NCBI RefSeq assembly: GCF_012767755.2
Contig: NZ_AP023189.1
Span: 1,364,001-1,428,000 of the forward strand
Direction: 5' to 3'
Source: Pseudomonas tohonis
GTDB taxonomy: Bacteria; Pseudomonadota; Gammaproteobacteria; Pseudomonadales; Pseudomonadaceae
DNA length: 64,000 bases
Shown here: piece after piece, positions 18,710 through 29,616 of the stretch
Position numbering within the stretch: the stretch's first letter is position 1
Layout of the letters: every line of letters begins with the position of its first letter
The notes under the pieces: generated by a model
The model's input: the letters and a program-made list of their open reading frames with translations, nothing else
Database searches by the model: none
What the model was told of the DNA's origin: nothing
Translations under genes and position numbers: made by a program

Positions 18710-19197
18710 TGGTCAGCGCCCGCTCGAACAATGGCTGGGTGATCTGGTTCAGCCTGGTGCTGGCGCTGCTGCTCAGCGTCGCGCCCATGCCGACCTTCAT
18801 GGAAGTCGGGCGGCCCCTGTGGCCCGCGCTGCTGCTCACCTACTGGACCCTGGCCCTGCCGCACCGCGTGGGCATGACCACCGCCTGGCTGGTGGGGATC
18901 GCCCAGGACGTGCTCTACGGCACCCTGCTGGGGCAGAACGCGCTGATCCTGGCGCTGATCACCTTCCTCGTGCTGGCCCTGCACCAGCGCTTGCGCATGT
19001 TCCCCATGTGGCAGCAGAGTCTGGTGCTGATGGTGGTCTTCGGCCTGGCCCAGCTGGTGCAGCTGTGGCTCAACGCCCTGACCGGCAACCGCCCGCCGAC
19101 GCTGTTGTTCCTCTTGCCCGCCCTGGTCAGCGCCTTGCTCTGGCCCTGGATTTTCGCCGCCCTGCGCGGCCTGAGCCGCCGCCTCAACGTCAACTGA
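18709..19197 (+). CDS. mreD: Rod-shape-determining protein MreD
   Basis: A 162-residue integral membrane protein with about five to six hydrophobic segments, the normal size of MreD. Its ATG overlaps the mreC stop, which suggests translational coupling. The phrase [20 protein letters not shown] is typical of the first loop and second helix. It links MreC to the RodA/PBP2 wall-elongation machinery. Confidence 0.93.
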   Translation: MVSARSNNGWVIWFSLVLALLLSVAPMPTFMEVGRPLWPALLLTYWTLALPHRVGMTTAWLVGIAQDVLYGTLLGQNALILALITFLVLALHQRLRMFPMWQQSLVLMVVFGLAQLVQLWLNALTGNRPPTLLFLLPALVSALLWPWIFAALRGLSRRLNVN

Positions 19198-19246
19198 CCG
19201 GGCCGCGGCCATGCCGCGTGCCTTCTCGACATGGAGAAGTCCCAGC

Positions 19247-19840
19247 ATGGCCACGCTCCACCTGGCATCCGGCTCGCCCCGCCGCCGCGAACTGCTCGCC
19301 CAGATCGGCGTTCCCTTCCAGGTTCTTTCCGCTGCCATCGATGAGTCCGTACGCCCCGGCGAGACGGCCGAGCACTATGTCGAGCGCCTGGCCCGTGAAA
19401 AGGCCGCCGCCGGCCTGGCTGCGCTCGGTGATGCCGCAGCCGGCACCCGTGTGCTGGGGGCCGACACCTCGGTGGTGCTCGATGGCCGTATCCTCGGCAA
19501 ACCCCTGGATCGCGACGACGGCCTGGCCATGCTGGCGGACCTCTCCGGGCGCGAGCACCAGGTGCTGACCGCCGTGGCGGTGGCCGAGTCCGGCCACTGC
19601 GTCTCTCGCCTGGTGACCAGCCGGGTACGCTTCCGCGTCATCCCCCAGGCGGAGCGCGAGGCCTACTGGGCCACAGGAGAGCCGCTGGACAAGGCGGGCG
19701 GCTACGCCATCCAGGGGCTCGGTGCGGTGTTCGTCGAGAACATCCAGGGGAGTTATTCCGCCGTTGTGGGTCTACCGTTGCTGGAAACGGCGGACTTGCT
19801 GGGCGAATTCGGCATTTCTGTTTGGCAGCGGGTCGGGTAG
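19247..19840 (+). CDS. Maf-family nucleoside triphosphate pyrophosphatase
   Basis: A 197-residue Maf protein (YhdE type, acting on dTTP/UTP in characterised relatives). The start [21 protein letters not shown] carries the S-x-SPRR nucleotide-binding loop; [16 protein letters not shown] and [19 protein letters not shown] are the other two conserved blocks. ATG 19247 is preceded by GGAGAA at a good distance; an earlier in-frame ATG at 19211 lacks a site and adds non-conserved residues. It lies between mreD and rng, the usual order in gamma-proteobacteria. Confidence 0.94.
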   Translation: MATLHLASGSPRRRELLAQIGVPFQVLSAAIDESVRPGETAEHYVERLAREKAAAGLAALGDAAAGTRVLGADTSVVLDGRILGKPLDRDDGLAMLADLSGREHQVLTAVAVAESGHCVSRLVTSRVRFRVIPQAEREAYWATGEPLDKAGGYAIQGLGAVFVENIQGSYSAVVGLPLLETADLLGEFGISVWQRVG

Positions 19841-19849
19841 GTTCTCAGC

Positions 19850-21307
19850 ATGAGCGAAGAGATTCTGATCAATATCACGCCGATGGAATCGCGCGTGGCG
19901 GTGGTGGAGAACGGTGTGCTGCAGGAGGTGCATGTCGAGCGCACCCAGCGCCGCGGCATCGTCGGCAACATCTACAAGGGCAAGGTGGTGCGGGTGCTGC
20001 CGGGCATGCAGGCGGCCTTCGTCGACATCGGCCTCGACCGTGCGGCCTTCATCCACGCCTCGGAGATTTCCAACCGCGAAGGCAGTGCGGTGGAGAACAT
20101 CACCGCCCTGGTCCACGAGGGCCAGGCCCTGGTGGTGCAGGTGACCAAGGACCCCATCGGCAGCAAGGGCGCACGCCTGACCACGCAGTTGTCCATTCCC
20201 TCGCGCTACCTGGTCTACATGCCGCGTACGGCCCATGTCGGCATCTCGCTGAAGATCGAGGACGAGGCCGAGCGCGAACGCCTCAAGCAGGTGGTCGCCG
20301 ACTGCGTCGCCGCCGAAGGCATCGAGGAGACCGGTGGCTTCATCCTGCGGACCGCTGCCGACGGCGCGCGGGCCGAGGAAATCCTCGTCGACATCCGCTA
20401 CCTGCGCCGCCTGTGGGAACAGATTTCCTCGCAGATGCAGAGCGCCCCGGCGCCTTCGGTCATCTACGAAGACCTGAGCCTGGCCCTGCGCACCCTGCGT
20501 GACCTGGTGAACCCACGGATCGAGAAGATCCGCATCGACTCCCGCGAGACCTTCCAGAAGGTCACCCAGTTCGTCGACGAGCTGATGCCCGAGATCGCCG
20601 ACCGCCTGGAGCACTATCCCGGCGAACGGCCGATCTTCGACCTGTACGGCGTCGAGGACGAGATCCAGAAGGCCCTGGAGCGCAAGGTGCTGCTGAAGTC
20701 CGGCGGCTACCTGATTATCGACCCGACCGAGGCGATGACCACCATCGACGTGAACACCGGCGCCTTCGTCGGCCATCGCACGCTCGAAGAGACCATCTTC
20801 AAGACCAACCTCGAGGCGGCCACCGCCATCGCCCGCCAGCTGCGCCTGCGCAACCTGGGCGGCATCATCATCATCGACTTCATCGACATGGAGGACGAGG
20901 AGCACCAGCGCCAGGTCCTGCGGACGCTGGAGAAGCAGCTGGAGCGGGACCACGCCAAGACCAACATCATCGGCATCACCGAGCTCGGCCTGGTGCAGAT
21001 GACCCGCAAGCGCACCCGCGAAAGCCTGATGCAGAACCTCTGCGAACCCTGCCCGAGCTGCCAGGGACGCGGCATGCTGAAGACCGCCGAGACCATCTGC
21101 TACGAGATCTTCCGCGAGATCCTCCGCGAGGCCCGCGCCTACCAGGCCGAGGGCTACCTGGTGCTGGCCAACCAGAAGGTGGTGGACCGCCTGCTGGACG
21201 AGGAGTCGGGCAACGTCGCCGATCTCGAGGCCTTCATCGGGCGCACCATCAAGTTCCAGGTCGAGAGCATGTATTCCCAGGAGCAATACGATGTCGTGCT
21301 GCTCTGA
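19850..21307 (+). CDS. rng: Ribonuclease G
   Basis: The 485-residue RNase E/G-family endoribonuclease that matures the 16S rRNA 5' end and trims mRNAs. An S1 domain covers about residues 35-125. The DNase I-like catalytic core contains IDVNTGAFVG and GGIIIIDFIDM with the metal-binding aspartates. The Zn-link is CPSC after LCEP. It lacks the long C-terminal scaffold of RNase E, consistent with RNase G. It follows maf by 9 bases. Confidence 0.96.
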   Translation: MSEEILINITPMESRVAVVENGVLQEVHVERTQRRGIVGNIYKGKVVRVLPGMQAAFVDIGLDRAAFIHASEISNREGSAVENITALVHEGQALVVQVTKDPIGSKGARLTTQLSIPSRYLVYMPRTAHVGISLKIEDEAERERLKQVVADCVAAEGIEETGGFILRTAADGARAEEILVDIRYLRRLWEQISSQMQSAPAPSVIYEDLSLALRTLRDLVNPRIEKIRIDSRETFQKVTQFVDELMPEIADRLEHYPGERPIFDLYGVEDEIQKALERKVLLKSGGYLIIDPTEAMTTIDVNTGAFVGHRTLEETIFKTNLEAATAIARQLRLRNLGGIIIIDFIDMEDEEHQRQVLRTLEKQLERDHAKTNIIGITELGLVQMTRKRTRESLMQNLCEPCPSCQGRGMLKTAETICYEIFREILREARAYQAEGYLVLANQKVVDRLLDEESGNVADLEAFIGRTIKFQVESMYSQEQYDVVLL

Positions 21308-21321
21308 GGGCCTGAACTGAT

Positions 21322-24300
21322 ATGGCGCGCAAGGGCCTGTTCCTCGTCACCTTCCTGCGTACCCTGCTGGCGCTCTGCGCGCTGGGCCTGGTGCTCGCCG
21401 CCCTCTATGTGAGCCTCGGTCGGCAACTGGTACCGCTGGTGGCCGAGTACCGGGGCGAAGTCCAGGAGAAGGCCCGTGAGGCGCTTGGCGAACCCCTGCT
21501 GATCGGCAGCCTCGAAGGCCGCTGGCAGGGCATGGGGCCGGTGCTGGTCGCCCATGACGTCACGCTCGGGGAGGGCGACGAGGTCCTGCGCCTGGACCAG
21601 GTACGCGTGGTGCCCGACCTGCTCGGCAGCCTGCTGGCGCGCACCCTGCGCATCGCCAGCCTCGAGGTCGAAGGCCTGCAGCTGCAGGTGCAACAGGACG
21701 AAGCCGGCAAGTGGGCCCTGGCCGGCCTGCCCGCCCGGGACGACCAGGCTCCGTTCGATGCGCGCAAGCTGCTCGATGGCTTCAAGCATGTCCAGCGCCT
21801 GTCCCTGCTCAACAGCCAGGTCACCCTGGAGCCCTGGAAGCAGAAGCCGGTCACCTTCACCTATGTACAGACGACCCTCAGCGGCAGCGCTACCCGGCAG
21901 CGTCTGGACGGCCGCCTGACGCTGCCGGACGGCCAGCCGCTGAGCCTGCGCCTGCGCACCCGCATCGATCCCGACGCGCTGCTGAACAGCGAGGCGGAGA
22001 TCTACCTCAGCCTGCCCCAGAGCGACTGGGCGCGCTGGTTGCCCAGGAGCCTGACCCGTGACTGGCGTGTCGAGCAGCTCAAGGGCGGTGGCGAACTCTG
22101 GGTCGACTGGAAGCGCGGCGCCCTGCAAGGCGCGGTGGCCCGGCTGCATGTCGGCGAACTGCGCGGCAGCTACGCGCAACGCAAGCCCGTGGCCGTCCAG
22201 GACCTGGCGGTGGACGCCTATTTCAACCGCAGCGACAAGGGCATGAGCCTGCTGCTGGACTCCCTGGCGGTGAGCGTCGGCGAGCAGCGCTACAGCAACG
22301 CCCACATCCGCCTGGAGCAGGTGCAGGACAACGGGCAGGGCGAGGCCGAGTGGACGCTCGCCGCCGACCGCCTCGACCTCGATCCCCTGGTGCCGCTGGT
22401 GGAGGGCCTGGTGCCGCTGCCGGACCTCGCTGCGGAACTGGTCAGCGGGCTCAAGCCCCGTGGCGCGCTGCGCAACGTGCAGATGGTCTACCGGCCCCAG
22501 GTGGAGGGGGCCCGGCGCATCGGCTTCAGCGCCAACCTGGAACGCATCGCCTTCAATGCCGTGCACGGTGCGCCGGCGGCCGAGAACGTCAGTGGCAGCA
22601 TCACCGGCGACCTGGCCGGCGGCGAGCTGCGGATGGATTCCGATGATTTCGCCCTGCACCTCGATCACCTGTTCCCCAAGCCCTGGCGCTACCGCGAGGC
22701 CCACGCGCGCCTGACCTGGAAGCTGGATGACCAGGCGTTCACCCTGATCAGCCCCTACCTCCAGGTGGTCGGCGATGAAGGCAAGGTCGCAGGCGACTTC
22801 CTCATCCGCCTGCTGCGCGACCCGGCCCAGGAGGACTACATGGACCTGCGCGTCGGCCTGCACGACGGCGATGCGCGCTATACCGAGAAGTACCTGCCGA
22901 CCCTCTCCAGCGGCCTCAGCCCGGCCCTGGCCGAGTGGCTGAAGACCGCCATCAAGGGCGGTGCGGTGGACGAGGGCTTCTTCCAGTACCAGGGCTCGCT
23001 GCAGCACGACTCGGTGCCGGAATCGCGATCCATCAGCCTGTTCTTCAAGGTCCACGATGCCGAGCTCGCCTACCAGCCCGGCTGGCCGGCGCTGCACGAG
23101 GCCCGTGGCGACGTGTTCATCGAGGACAGCGGTGTGCGGGTGCGGGTGCCCAGTGCGCGCATTCTCGACAGCCGCATCAGCGATGCGCGGGCCGATGTGC
23201 CCCACGTCGAGCATGGCCAGGTGCCGCGCCTGCGGGTCCGGGCCAAGCTGGACAGCAGCTTCGGCGATGGCCTGAAGATCATGCAGGAAGCACCGACGCC
23301 AGCCGCCGAGGTGATGGCCGGCTGGCAGGGCGAAGGCACCCTGGACGGCAGCCTGGACCTGGACATCCCGCTGGAGAAGGCCGGTGGCGAGCCCCGGGTG
23401 ATCGTCGACCTGGCGACCCGTGAATCGCGCTTGAAGTTCGCCAAGCCGAGCCTCGAACTCACCGACCTCGCCGGCGCCTTCCGCTTCGATACCGCCAGCG
23501 GTCTCAGCTCGCCGCAGATACGCGGCAAGGCCTTCGGTCGCGAAGTCACCGCCAAGGCGGTCGCCGAAGGGCGCAATGGCAAGGGCCGCACGCGCATCCA
23601 GGCCAGCGGCCGTGCCGCGATCAAGGATGTCTCGGCCTGGCTGGGCGTTACCCGGCCCCTGCCGGTCGCCGGCGATGTTCCCTACCAGCTCGACCTGTTG
23701 CTGGACGGCAAGGACAGCCAGTTGCGCATCGCCTCCAGCCTCAAGGGCGTGTCCGTCGACCTGCCGGCGCCCTTCGGCAAGGCTGCCGACGAGGTGCGTG
23801 ACAGCCAGTGGCGCATGACCCTGGATGGCCCGGAGCGGCGCTACTGGTTCGACTATGGCGGCCGCGCCAATCTCGCGGTCGCCGCGCCCGCGACGGACTT
23901 CACCCAGGCGCGCGGTGAGCTGCTGCTGGGCTCGGGCAGCGCGAGCATGCCGTCGAACCGCGGCATCCGGGTGCGTGGCACCCTGGACGAGCTGGACCTC
24001 GCAGCCTGGCAGGCGGTGCGGGATCGCTACGCCGCCAAGGACGCCGGTGACGCCGTCGGCCTGTTGCAGGGCGCGGACCTGCGCATCGGCCACTTCAGCG
24101 GCATGGGCATGAGCCTGGAGGATTTCCGCATCGGCCTGGCGCGGGGCGATGCGCTGTGGAAGGTCGATCTGGACAGCGACCTGCTGCAGGGCAGCGTCAA
24201 CCTGCCTGATGCCAAGGGGGCGCCCATCGTCGTCGACATGGCCCGCGTGCGCCTGCCCAAGCCGCCGGAGAACGACGAGGCGGCGGAGGCCAGCCCCGAC

Positions 24301-25152
24301 CCGCTCAAGGACATCGACCCCCATTCCGTTCCGGCGCTCGATGTACGCATCGCCCAGGTGCAGTTCGGCGACGAACCGCTGGGGGCCTGGTCGCTCAAGG
24401 CCCGGCCGACGGCCCAGGGCACCCTGTTCAGCGATCTCGACCTCAACCTCAAGGGCCTCAAGATCACCGGCTCCACCGGCTGGGAGGGCAACGCCGGGGC
24501 GAGCTCCAGCTGGTACAAGGGGCGCCTGGAGGGCAAGAACCTGGCCGATGTGCTGCTGGCCTGGAACTACGCGCCCACCGCCACCAGCGAACGTTTCCGC
24601 CTGGACGCCGATGGCCGCTGGCCGGGCTCGCCGGCCTGGGTCAGCCTCAAGCGGTTCTCCGGCACCCTGGATGCCAGCCTGCGCAAGGGGCAGTTCGTCG
24701 AGGTCGAGGGCAGTGCCCAGGCGCTGCGCGTGTTCGGCCTGCTGAACTTCAATTCCATCGGCCGCCGCCTGCGCCTGGACTTCTCCGACCTGCTCGGCAA
24801 GGGCCTGGCCTATGACCGGGTCAAGGGCCTGCTGGTGGGCAGCGAGGGCGTCTTCGTCACCCGCCAGCCCATCGTCCTCGAAGGGCCTTCCAGCGGTGTC
24901 GAGCTCAAGGGCACCCTGGACATGGCCCATGACACCATCGACGCCAAGCTGCTGGTGACCCTGCCGGTGACCAACAACCTGCCGCTGGCCGCGCTGATCG
25001 TCGGCGCCCCGGCCATCGGCGGCGCGCTGTTCGTCGTGGACAAGCTGCTGGGCGACAAGGTCGCGCGCTTCGCCAGCGTGCAGTACGAGGTGAAGGGGCC
25101 GCTCAAGGAACCGAAGATCAGCTTCGACAAGCCGTTCGAGAAGCCCAATTGA
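21322..25152 (+). CDS. yhdP: YhdP-family AsmA-like envelope lipid-transport protein
   Basis: A 1276-residue protein with one N-terminal membrane helix (FLRTLLALCALGLVLAALYV) and a very long beta-rich periplasmic part built of repeated strands. The C-terminal DUF3971/AsmA-like block contains FGLLNFNSIGRRLRLDFSDL and ends after a hydrophobic NNLPLAALIVGAPAIGGALF. YhdP with TamB and YdbH is thought to bridge inner and outer membranes for phospholipid movement. It starts 14 bases after the rng stop. The Mla system, working in the reverse direction on the same lipids, is encoded further right in the window. Confidence 0.92.
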   Translation: MARKGLFLVTFLRTLLALCALGLVLAALYVSLGRQLVPLVAEYRGEVQEKAREALGEPLLIGSLEGRWQGMGPVLVAHDVTLGEGDEVLRLDQVRVVPDLLGSLLARTLRIASLEVEGLQLQVQQDEAGKWALAGLPARDDQAPFDARKLLDGFKHVQRLSLLNSQVTLEPWKQKPVTFTYVQTTLSGSATRQRLDGRLTLPDGQPLSLRLRTRIDPDALLNSEAEIYLSLPQSDWARWLPRSLTRDWRVEQLKGGGELWVDWKRGALQGAVARLHVGELRGSYAQRKPVAVQDLAVDAYFNRSDKGMSLLLDSLAVSVGEQRYSNAHIRLEQVQDNGQGEAEWTLAADRLDLDPLVPLVEGLVPLPDLAAELVSGLKPRGALRNVQMVYRPQVEGARRIGFSANLERIAFNAVHGAPAAENVSGSITGDLAGGELRMDSDDFALHLDHLFPKPWRYREAHARLTWKLDDQAFTLISPYLQVVGDEGKVAGDFLIRLLRDPAQEDYMDLRVGLHDGDARYTEKYLPTLSSGLSPALAEWLKTAIKGGAVDEGFFQYQGSLQHDSVPESRSISLFFKVHDAELAYQPGWPALHEARGDVFIEDSGVRVRVPSARILDSRISDARADVPHVEHGQVPRLRVRAKLDSSFGDGLKIMQEAPTPAAEVMAGWQGEGTLDGSLDLDIPLEKAGGEPRVIVDLATRESRLKFAKPSLELTDLAGAFRFDTASGLSSPQIRGKAFGREVTAKAVAEGRNGKGRTRIQASGRAAIKDVSAWLGVTRPLPVAGDVPYQLDLLLDGKDSQLRIASSLKGVSVDLPAPFGKAADEVRDSQWRMTLDGPERRYWFDYGGRANLAVAAPATDFTQARGELLLGSGSASMPSNRGIRVRGTLDELDLAAWQAVRDRYAAKDAGDAVGLLQGADLRIGHFSGMGMSLEDFRIGLARGDALWKVDLDSDLLQGSVNLPDAKGAPIVVDMARVRLPKPPENDEAAEASPDPLKDIDPHSVPALDVRIAQVQFGDEPLGAWSLKARPTAQGTLFSDLDLNLKGLKITGSTGWEGNAGASSSWYKGRLEGKNLADVLLAWNYAPTATSERFRLDADGRWPGSPAWVSLKRFSGTLDASLRKGQFVEVEGSAQALRVFGLLNFNSIGRRLRLDFSDLLGKGLAYDRVKGLLVGSEGVFVTRQPIVLEGPSSGVELKGTLDMAHDTIDAKLLVTLPVTNNLPLAALIVGAPAIGGALFVVDKLLGDKVARFASVQYEVKGPLKEPKISFDKPFEKPN

Positions 25153-25207
25153 TTCCATCGGCCCTGCGCTGGAGTAGCATGCGGCGACATCCGCTGTGGA
25201 GAACGCC

Positions 25208-26062
25208 ATGAGTTTCGCGGTGATCCAGATGGTCAGCCAGGACGATGTCCTGGCCAATCTTGCAGCCGCTCGTCGCCTGCTCGAGTCTGCCGCCGGGAAC
25301 GGTGCCCGCCTCGCCGTGCTGCCCGAGAACTTCGCCGCCATGGGCCGCCGCGACTACGGTGCGATCGGCCGCGCCGAGGCGCGTGGCGAAGGGCCGATCC
25401 TGCCCTGGTTGAAACGCACGGCCCGCGACCTCAGGTTATGGGTGGTCGCCGGGACCCTGCCGTTGCCGCCGGACGATGCTCCGGACGCCAAGCCCAACGC
25501 CTGTTCGCTGCTGGTGGACGACCAGGGCGAGCGGGTCGCGCGCTACGACAAGATCCACCTGTTCGATGTCGACGTGGCCGATGCCCGAGGCCGCTACCGC
25601 GAGTCGGACGACTACGCCTTCGGTGATCGCGTGGTGGTCGCCGACACCCCCGTGGGGCGGCTGGGCCTGACGGTCTGCTACGACCTGCGCTTCCCCGAGC
25701 TGTACGGGGCGCTGCGCGAGGCCGGGGCCGAGCTGATCACCGCGCCGTCGGCCTTCACGGCGGTGACCGGCGCGGCGCACTGGCAGGTGCTGGTGAGGGC
25801 CCGCGCCATCGAGACGCAGTGCTATGTGCTGGCGGCGGGGCAGGGGGGCGTTCATCCGGGGCCGCGCGAGACCTTCGGGCATTCGTCTATCGTCGACCCA
25901 TGGGGTCGCGTGCTGGCCGAGCAGGCCAGCGGCGAAGCGGTACTGATGGCCAACCGTGATGCGGAGGAACAGCTGGCGGTGCGCCAGCGCATGCCGGTGA
26001 CGGCACACAGAAGATTCTTGACGCCGGCCGCACCTGCGCCTGCGAGAACGGAGAAGTTATGA
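25208..26062 (+). CDS. Carbon-nitrogen hydrolase (nitrilase superfamily, Nit1/YbeM-like)
   Basis: A 284-residue amidase of the nitrilase fold. The Glu-Lys-Cys triad is visible: Glu40 in LPENFAAMG, Lys115 in [10 protein letters not shown] and Cys157 in [13 protein letters not shown]. The closest type is the Nit1/YbeM branch, whose members remove deaminated glutathione. ATG 25208 is preceded by GGAGAA; a GTG at 25196 is possible but lies inside that site. The stop overlaps the tldD start, so the two are probably co-translated. Confidence 0.9.
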   Translation: MSFAVIQMVSQDDVLANLAAARRLLESAAGNGARLAVLPENFAAMGRRDYGAIGRAEARGEGPILPWLKRTARDLRLWVVAGTLPLPPDDAPDAKPNACSLLVDDQGERVARYDKIHLFDVDVADARGRYRESDDYAFGDRVVVADTPVGRLGLTVCYDLRFPELYGALREAGAELITAPSAFTAVTGAAHWQVLVRARAIETQCYVLAAGQGGVHPGPRETFGHSSIVDPWGRVLAEQASGEAVLMANRDAEEQLAVRQRMPVTAHRRFLTPAAPAPARTEKL

Positions 26063-27501
26063 GCCAATTGTTGTTATCCGTCAGTGACCAGCTGCTGGCA
26101 CCCGGCGGCCTCACCATCGAGCAGCTGCCGGGCGTGCTGGGCGAACTCGCCGGGCCGGGCATCGACGCTGCCGACCTGTACTTCCATGGCCAGGTCTCCG
26201 AGTCCTGGGTGCTGGAGGACGGCATCGTCAAGGACGGCAGCTTCCATCTCGACCAGGGCGTGGGCGTACGCGCGCAGTCCGGCGAGAAGACCGGCTTCGC
26301 CTACAGCAACGCCATCACCGCCGACGCCCTGGGCCAGGCGGCCCGCGCCGCACGCTCCATCGCCCGCGCCGGGCAGCAGGGCCGCGTGCAGGCTTTCGCC
26401 AGCCCCGACGTGGCGCGGCTCTACGCGCCCGACAGCCCGCTGGATGTGATCGACCGGGCGGAGAAGGTCGAGCTGCTCAAGCGCATCGACGTCGCCACCC
26501 GAGCGCTGGACCCGCGCATCAAGCAGGTCACCGTCAGCCTGGCCGGGGTCTGGGAGCACATCCTGGTCGCCGCCAGCGATGGCAGCCTGGGCGCCGACGT
26601 GCGTCCGCTGGTGCGCTTCAACGTCAGCGTCATCGTCGAACAGAACGGCCGTCGCGAGCGTGGCGGCCATGGCGGTGGCGGGCGTACCGACTACCGCTAT
26701 TTCCTCCAGGAGGACCGCGCCATGGGCTACGCCCGCGAGGCGCTGCGCCAGGCACTGGTCAACCTCGAAGCCATCCCGGCGCCGGCTGGAACCCTGCCGG
26801 TGGTGATGGGGGCGGGCTGGTCCGGCGTGCTGCTTCACGAAGCGGTGGGCCACGGCCTGGAGGGCGATTTCAACCGCAAGGGCAGCTCGGCCTACAGCGG
26901 GCGGATCGGCGAGAAGGTCGCCTCCAGCCTCTGCACCATCGTCGACGACGGCACCCTGGCGGGTCGTCGTGGCTCGCTGAGCCTGGACGACGAAGGCACG
27001 CCGACCCAGTGCACCACGCTGATCGAGAACGGTGTGCTCAAGGGCTACATGCAGGACAAGCTCAATGCCCGCCTGATGGGCGTTGCGCCCACCGGCAACG
27101 GCCGTCGCGAGTCCTATGCGCACCTGCCGATGCCGCGCATGACCAACACTTACATGCTGGCGGGGGAGAGCGACCCCGAGGAGATCATCGCGTCGGTGGA
27201 GCGCGGCATCTATTGCGCCAACCTGGGCGGCGGCCAGGTGGACATCACCAGCGGCAAGTTCGTGTTCTCCACCAGCGAGGCCTACCTGATCGAGAACGGC
27301 AAGATCACTGCGCCGGTCAAGGGCGCGACCCTGATCGGCAACGGCCCGGAGGCGATGAGCCGGGTTTCCATGGTCGGCAACGACCTGGCGCTGGACAGCG
27401 GCGTGGGTACCTGCGGCAAGGATGGGCAATCGGTGCCCGTGGGCGTGGGTCAGCCGACGCTTAAGATCGATGCGATCACGGTGGGGGGGACGGGAGCCTG
27501 A
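26059..27501 (+). CDS. tldD: Metalloprotease TldD
   Basis: The 480-residue zinc-bearing subunit of the TldD/TldE heterodimer, which digests unfolded peptides and matures some ribosomally made peptides. The metal motif HExxxH is present in [18 protein letters not shown], and the C-terminal [19 protein letters not shown] is conserved. Its partner pmbA (tldE) is 0.7 kb downstream, separated by darP on the opposite strand, an arrangement usual in Pseudomonas. ATGA overlap with the nitrilase gene. Confidence 0.96.
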   Translation: MSQLLLSVSDQLLAPGGLTIEQLPGVLGELAGPGIDAADLYFHGQVSESWVLEDGIVKDGSFHLDQGVGVRAQSGEKTGFAYSNAITADALGQAARAARSIARAGQQGRVQAFASPDVARLYAPDSPLDVIDRAEKVELLKRIDVATRALDPRIKQVTVSLAGVWEHILVAASDGSLGADVRPLVRFNVSVIVEQNGRRERGGHGGGGRTDYRYFLQEDRAMGYAREALRQALVNLEAIPAPAGTLPVVMGAGWSGVLLHEAVGHGLEGDFNRKGSSAYSGRIGEKVASSLCTIVDDGTLAGRRGSLSLDDEGTPTQCTTLIENGVLKGYMQDKLNARLMGVAPTGNGRRESYAHLPMPRMTNTYMLAGESDPEEIIASVERGIYCANLGGGQVDITSGKFVFSTSEAYLIENGKITAPVKGATLIGNGPEAMSRVSMVGNDLALDSGVGTCGKDGQSVPVGVGQPTLKIDAITVGGTGA

Positions 27502-27516
27502 GGAGGGGCGTTGGGC

Positions 27517-27552
27517 GCTCGAAGCCGTGTGGCTTCCGGCTTCGAGCTTCCA
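27517..27552. terminator. Hairpin between convergent tldD and darP, with GCTTC heptads
   Basis: Arms GCTCGAAGCCG (27517-27527) and CGGCTTCGAGC (27537-27547) pair perfectly over 11 bp. The right side is made of three 7-bp units of the form GCTTCNN (27532-27552). It probably ends both converging transcripts, although T-runs are poor. Confidence 0.55.
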
Positions 27553-27559
27553 GCGGCCT

Positions 27560-28081
27560 TTAACGCAGCCCGCGCTGGGTTTCGTCCAGGTCGCGGATGT
27601 ATTTGAAGACCTTGCGCGCCGCGGCCGGCGGTTTGTTACGGGCCGCTTCGTGCTGGGCATGACGGATCAGGCTGCGCAGGTGCTGGCGGTCGGTTTCCGG
27701 GTATTCGACGACGAAGGATTCCAGGGTGTCGTCGTCACCGCCGATGAGGCGATCGCGCCAGCGCTCCAGGTTGTGGAAGCGCTCGTTGTACTGGCGGGTG
27801 GAGGCGTCGAGCTGGTCGACGAGGGTGACGATGGCCTCGATGTCCTGCTCGCGCATGAGCTTGCCGATGTATTGCAGGTGGCGTTTGCGGGCGATGTGGG
27901 CCTTGTGCTTCGGCGCGTCCAGCAGGGCCTTCTGCAACGCATCGGTCAGCGGCAGCTTGGCGAGAACATCGGGTTTGAGCGTGGTCAGACGTTCACCGAG
28001 GTCCTGCAGGGCATGCAGCTCTTTCTTGACCTGGGTTTTGCTCTTCTCTCCGGAGAAGTCGTCGTCGAGGTATTCAGACAT
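27560..28081 (-). CDS. darP: Ribosome-biogenesis protein DarP/YjgA (DUF615)
   Basis: A 173-residue, highly charged helical protein of the DUF615 family, which binds immature 50S subunits and helps their late assembly. It is recognised by [19 protein letters not shown], then [31 protein letters not shown] (31 residues at about 48-78), and the C-terminal [13 protein letters not shown]. It is transcribed opposite to tldD and pmbA and ends 58 bases from tldD. The start ATG (28081) is 144 bases from pmbA, so that gap must hold divergent promoters. Confidence 0.93.
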   Translation of the reverse strand: MSEYLDDDFSGEKSKTQVKKELHALQDLGERLTTLKPDVLAKLPLTDALQKALLDAPKHKAHIARKRHLQYIGKLMREQDIEAIVTLVDQLDASTRQYNERFHNLERWRDRLIGGDDDTLESFVVEYPETDRQHLRSLIRHAQHEAARNKPPAAARKVFKYIRDLDETQRGLR

Positions 28082-28225
28082 GGGGGCGATCCAGTGGGAA
28101 ACGCCGCCATGATAACCAGTCGGACGGGGATTGTCCGGCCCGGCTGGCGCCGCAATGATGCGGTCCGTGGGGCGGTGCGCCGGGTGCGCCCGCCCCGTCG
28201 AAAGGTTTTGTGAACTGGAGTGGCT

Positions 28226-29572
28226 ATGAGTGAAGTAGAAGTGGTCGGCCCGCAGGCCTTGCCCGAGTTGCAGGCACGGGTCGAACGCATCCTCGCCGAA
28301 GCCGGTCGCCAGGGTGCGACGGCCTGCGAGGTCGCGGTTTCGGTGGAGCAGGGATTGTCAACCACGGTGCGCCAGCGCGAGGTGGAGACCGTCGAGTTCA
28401 ACCGCGACCAGGGCTTCGGCATCACCCTGTACGTGGGGCAGCGCAAGGGCTCGGCCAGTACCTCGGCCACCGGCGACGACGCCATCCGCGAGACGGTGGC
28501 GGCTGCGCTGGCCATCGCCAGGCACGCGTCCGAGGACGAGTGCGCCGGCCTCGCCGATCGCGGCCTGATGGCCCGCGACCTGCCGGACCTGGACCTCTAC
28601 CACCCCTGGGCCATCACCCCCGAGCAGGCGGTGGAGCAGGCGCTGGTGTGCGAGGCGGCGGCCTTCGATGCCGACCCCCGCATCAGCAATGCCGATGGCA
28701 CCACCCTCAGCACTCACCAGGGCTGCCGCGTCTACGGCAACAGCCACGGCTTCATCGGCGGCTATGCCAGCAGCCGGCACAGCCTGAGCTGCGTGATGAT
28801 CGCCGGTGGCGAAGGGCAGATGCAGCGCGACTACTGGTATGACGTGAACCGTATCGGCACCCAGCTGACCGATGCGCAGTTCATCGGTCGTCGTGCGGCC
28901 GAGCGCACCGTCAACCGCCTGGGCGCCCGCCCGGTGCCGACATGCGAGGTGCCGGTGCTGTTCGCGGCCGAGTTGGCCACCGGGCTGTTCAGCAGCTTCC
29001 TGTCGGCGATCTCCGGCGGCAATCTCTACCGCAAGTCATCCTTCCTTGAGGACGCCCTGGGGCAACGCCTGTTCCCCGAGTGGCTGAGCATCGACGAACG
29101 CCCGCTGATACCGCGTGCCATGGCCAGCGCCTCCTTCGACAACGACGGGCTGGCGACCTACGCCAAGCCGTTCGTGGAGAAGGGCGAACTGGTCTCCTAC
29201 ATCCTCGGCACCTATTCCGGCCGCAAGCTGGGCCTGCCCAGCACCGCGAACGCCGGAGGCGTGCACAACCTCTTCGTCACCCACGGGCAGGAGGACCAGA
29301 AGGCGCTGCTGCGCCGCATGGACCGCGGGCTGCTGGTGACCGAGCTGATGGGGCACGGCCTGAACATGGTCACTGGCGACTACTCCCGTGGCGCGGCCGG
29401 CTACTGGGTGGAGAACGGCGAGATCCAGTTCCCCGTCCAGGAAGTCACCATCGCGGGCAACATGAAGGACATGTTCCGGCAGATCCTGGCGGTGGGCAGC
29501 GATCTCGAAGTACGCGGCAACATCCGCACCGGCTCGGTGCTGATCGAGCGCATGACGGTGGCGGGCAGCTGA
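28226..29572 (+). CDS. pmbA: Metalloprotease subunit PmbA (TldE)
   Basis: The 448-residue partner of TldD. It shares the TldD/PmbA fold but lacks the HExxxH zinc site, as expected for TldE. Conserved pieces are [18 protein letters not shown], the [15 protein letters not shown] block and [21 protein letters not shown] chose ATG 28226, placed 5 bases after CTGGAG; the GTG at 28220 overlaps that site. A strong intrinsic terminator follows immediately. Confidence 0.95.
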   Translation: MSEVEVVGPQALPELQARVERILAEAGRQGATACEVAVSVEQGLSTTVRQREVETVEFNRDQGFGITLYVGQRKGSASTSATGDDAIRETVAAALAIARHASEDECAGLADRGLMARDLPDLDLYHPWAITPEQAVEQALVCEAAAFDADPRISNADGTTLSTHQGCRVYGNSHGFIGGYASSRHSLSCVMIAGGEGQMQRDYWYDVNRIGTQLTDAQFIGRRAAERTVNRLGARPVPTCEVPVLFAAELATGLFSSFLSAISGGNLYRKSSFLEDALGQRLFPEWLSIDERPLIPRAMASASFDNDGLATYAKPFVEKGELVSYILGTYSGRKLGLPSTANAGGVHNLFVTHGQEDQKALLRRMDRGLLVTELMGHGLNMVTGDYSRGAAGYWVENGEIQFPVQEVTIAGNMKDMFRQILAVGSDLEVRGNIRTGSVLIERMTVAGS

Positions 29573-29587
29573 CCGCCGCTCCGTTTC

Positions 29588-29616
29588 GAAAACGCGCCCT
29601 CGTGGCGCGTTTTTTG
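29588..29616 (+). terminator. Intrinsic terminator after pmbA
   Basis: A 7-bp GC stem (ACGCGCC at 29592-29598, GGCGCGT at 29604-29610) with a 5-base loop is followed by six T residues, with A-residues in front. It is a textbook rho-independent terminator. Confidence 0.9.

Noticed and set aside
21154..25341. A long open frame (about 1395 codons) opposite rng/yhdP
   Set aside because: Same antisense effect; composition is Gln/Ala/Gly/Leu/Val-rich and the plus strand encodes YhdP over the whole span.
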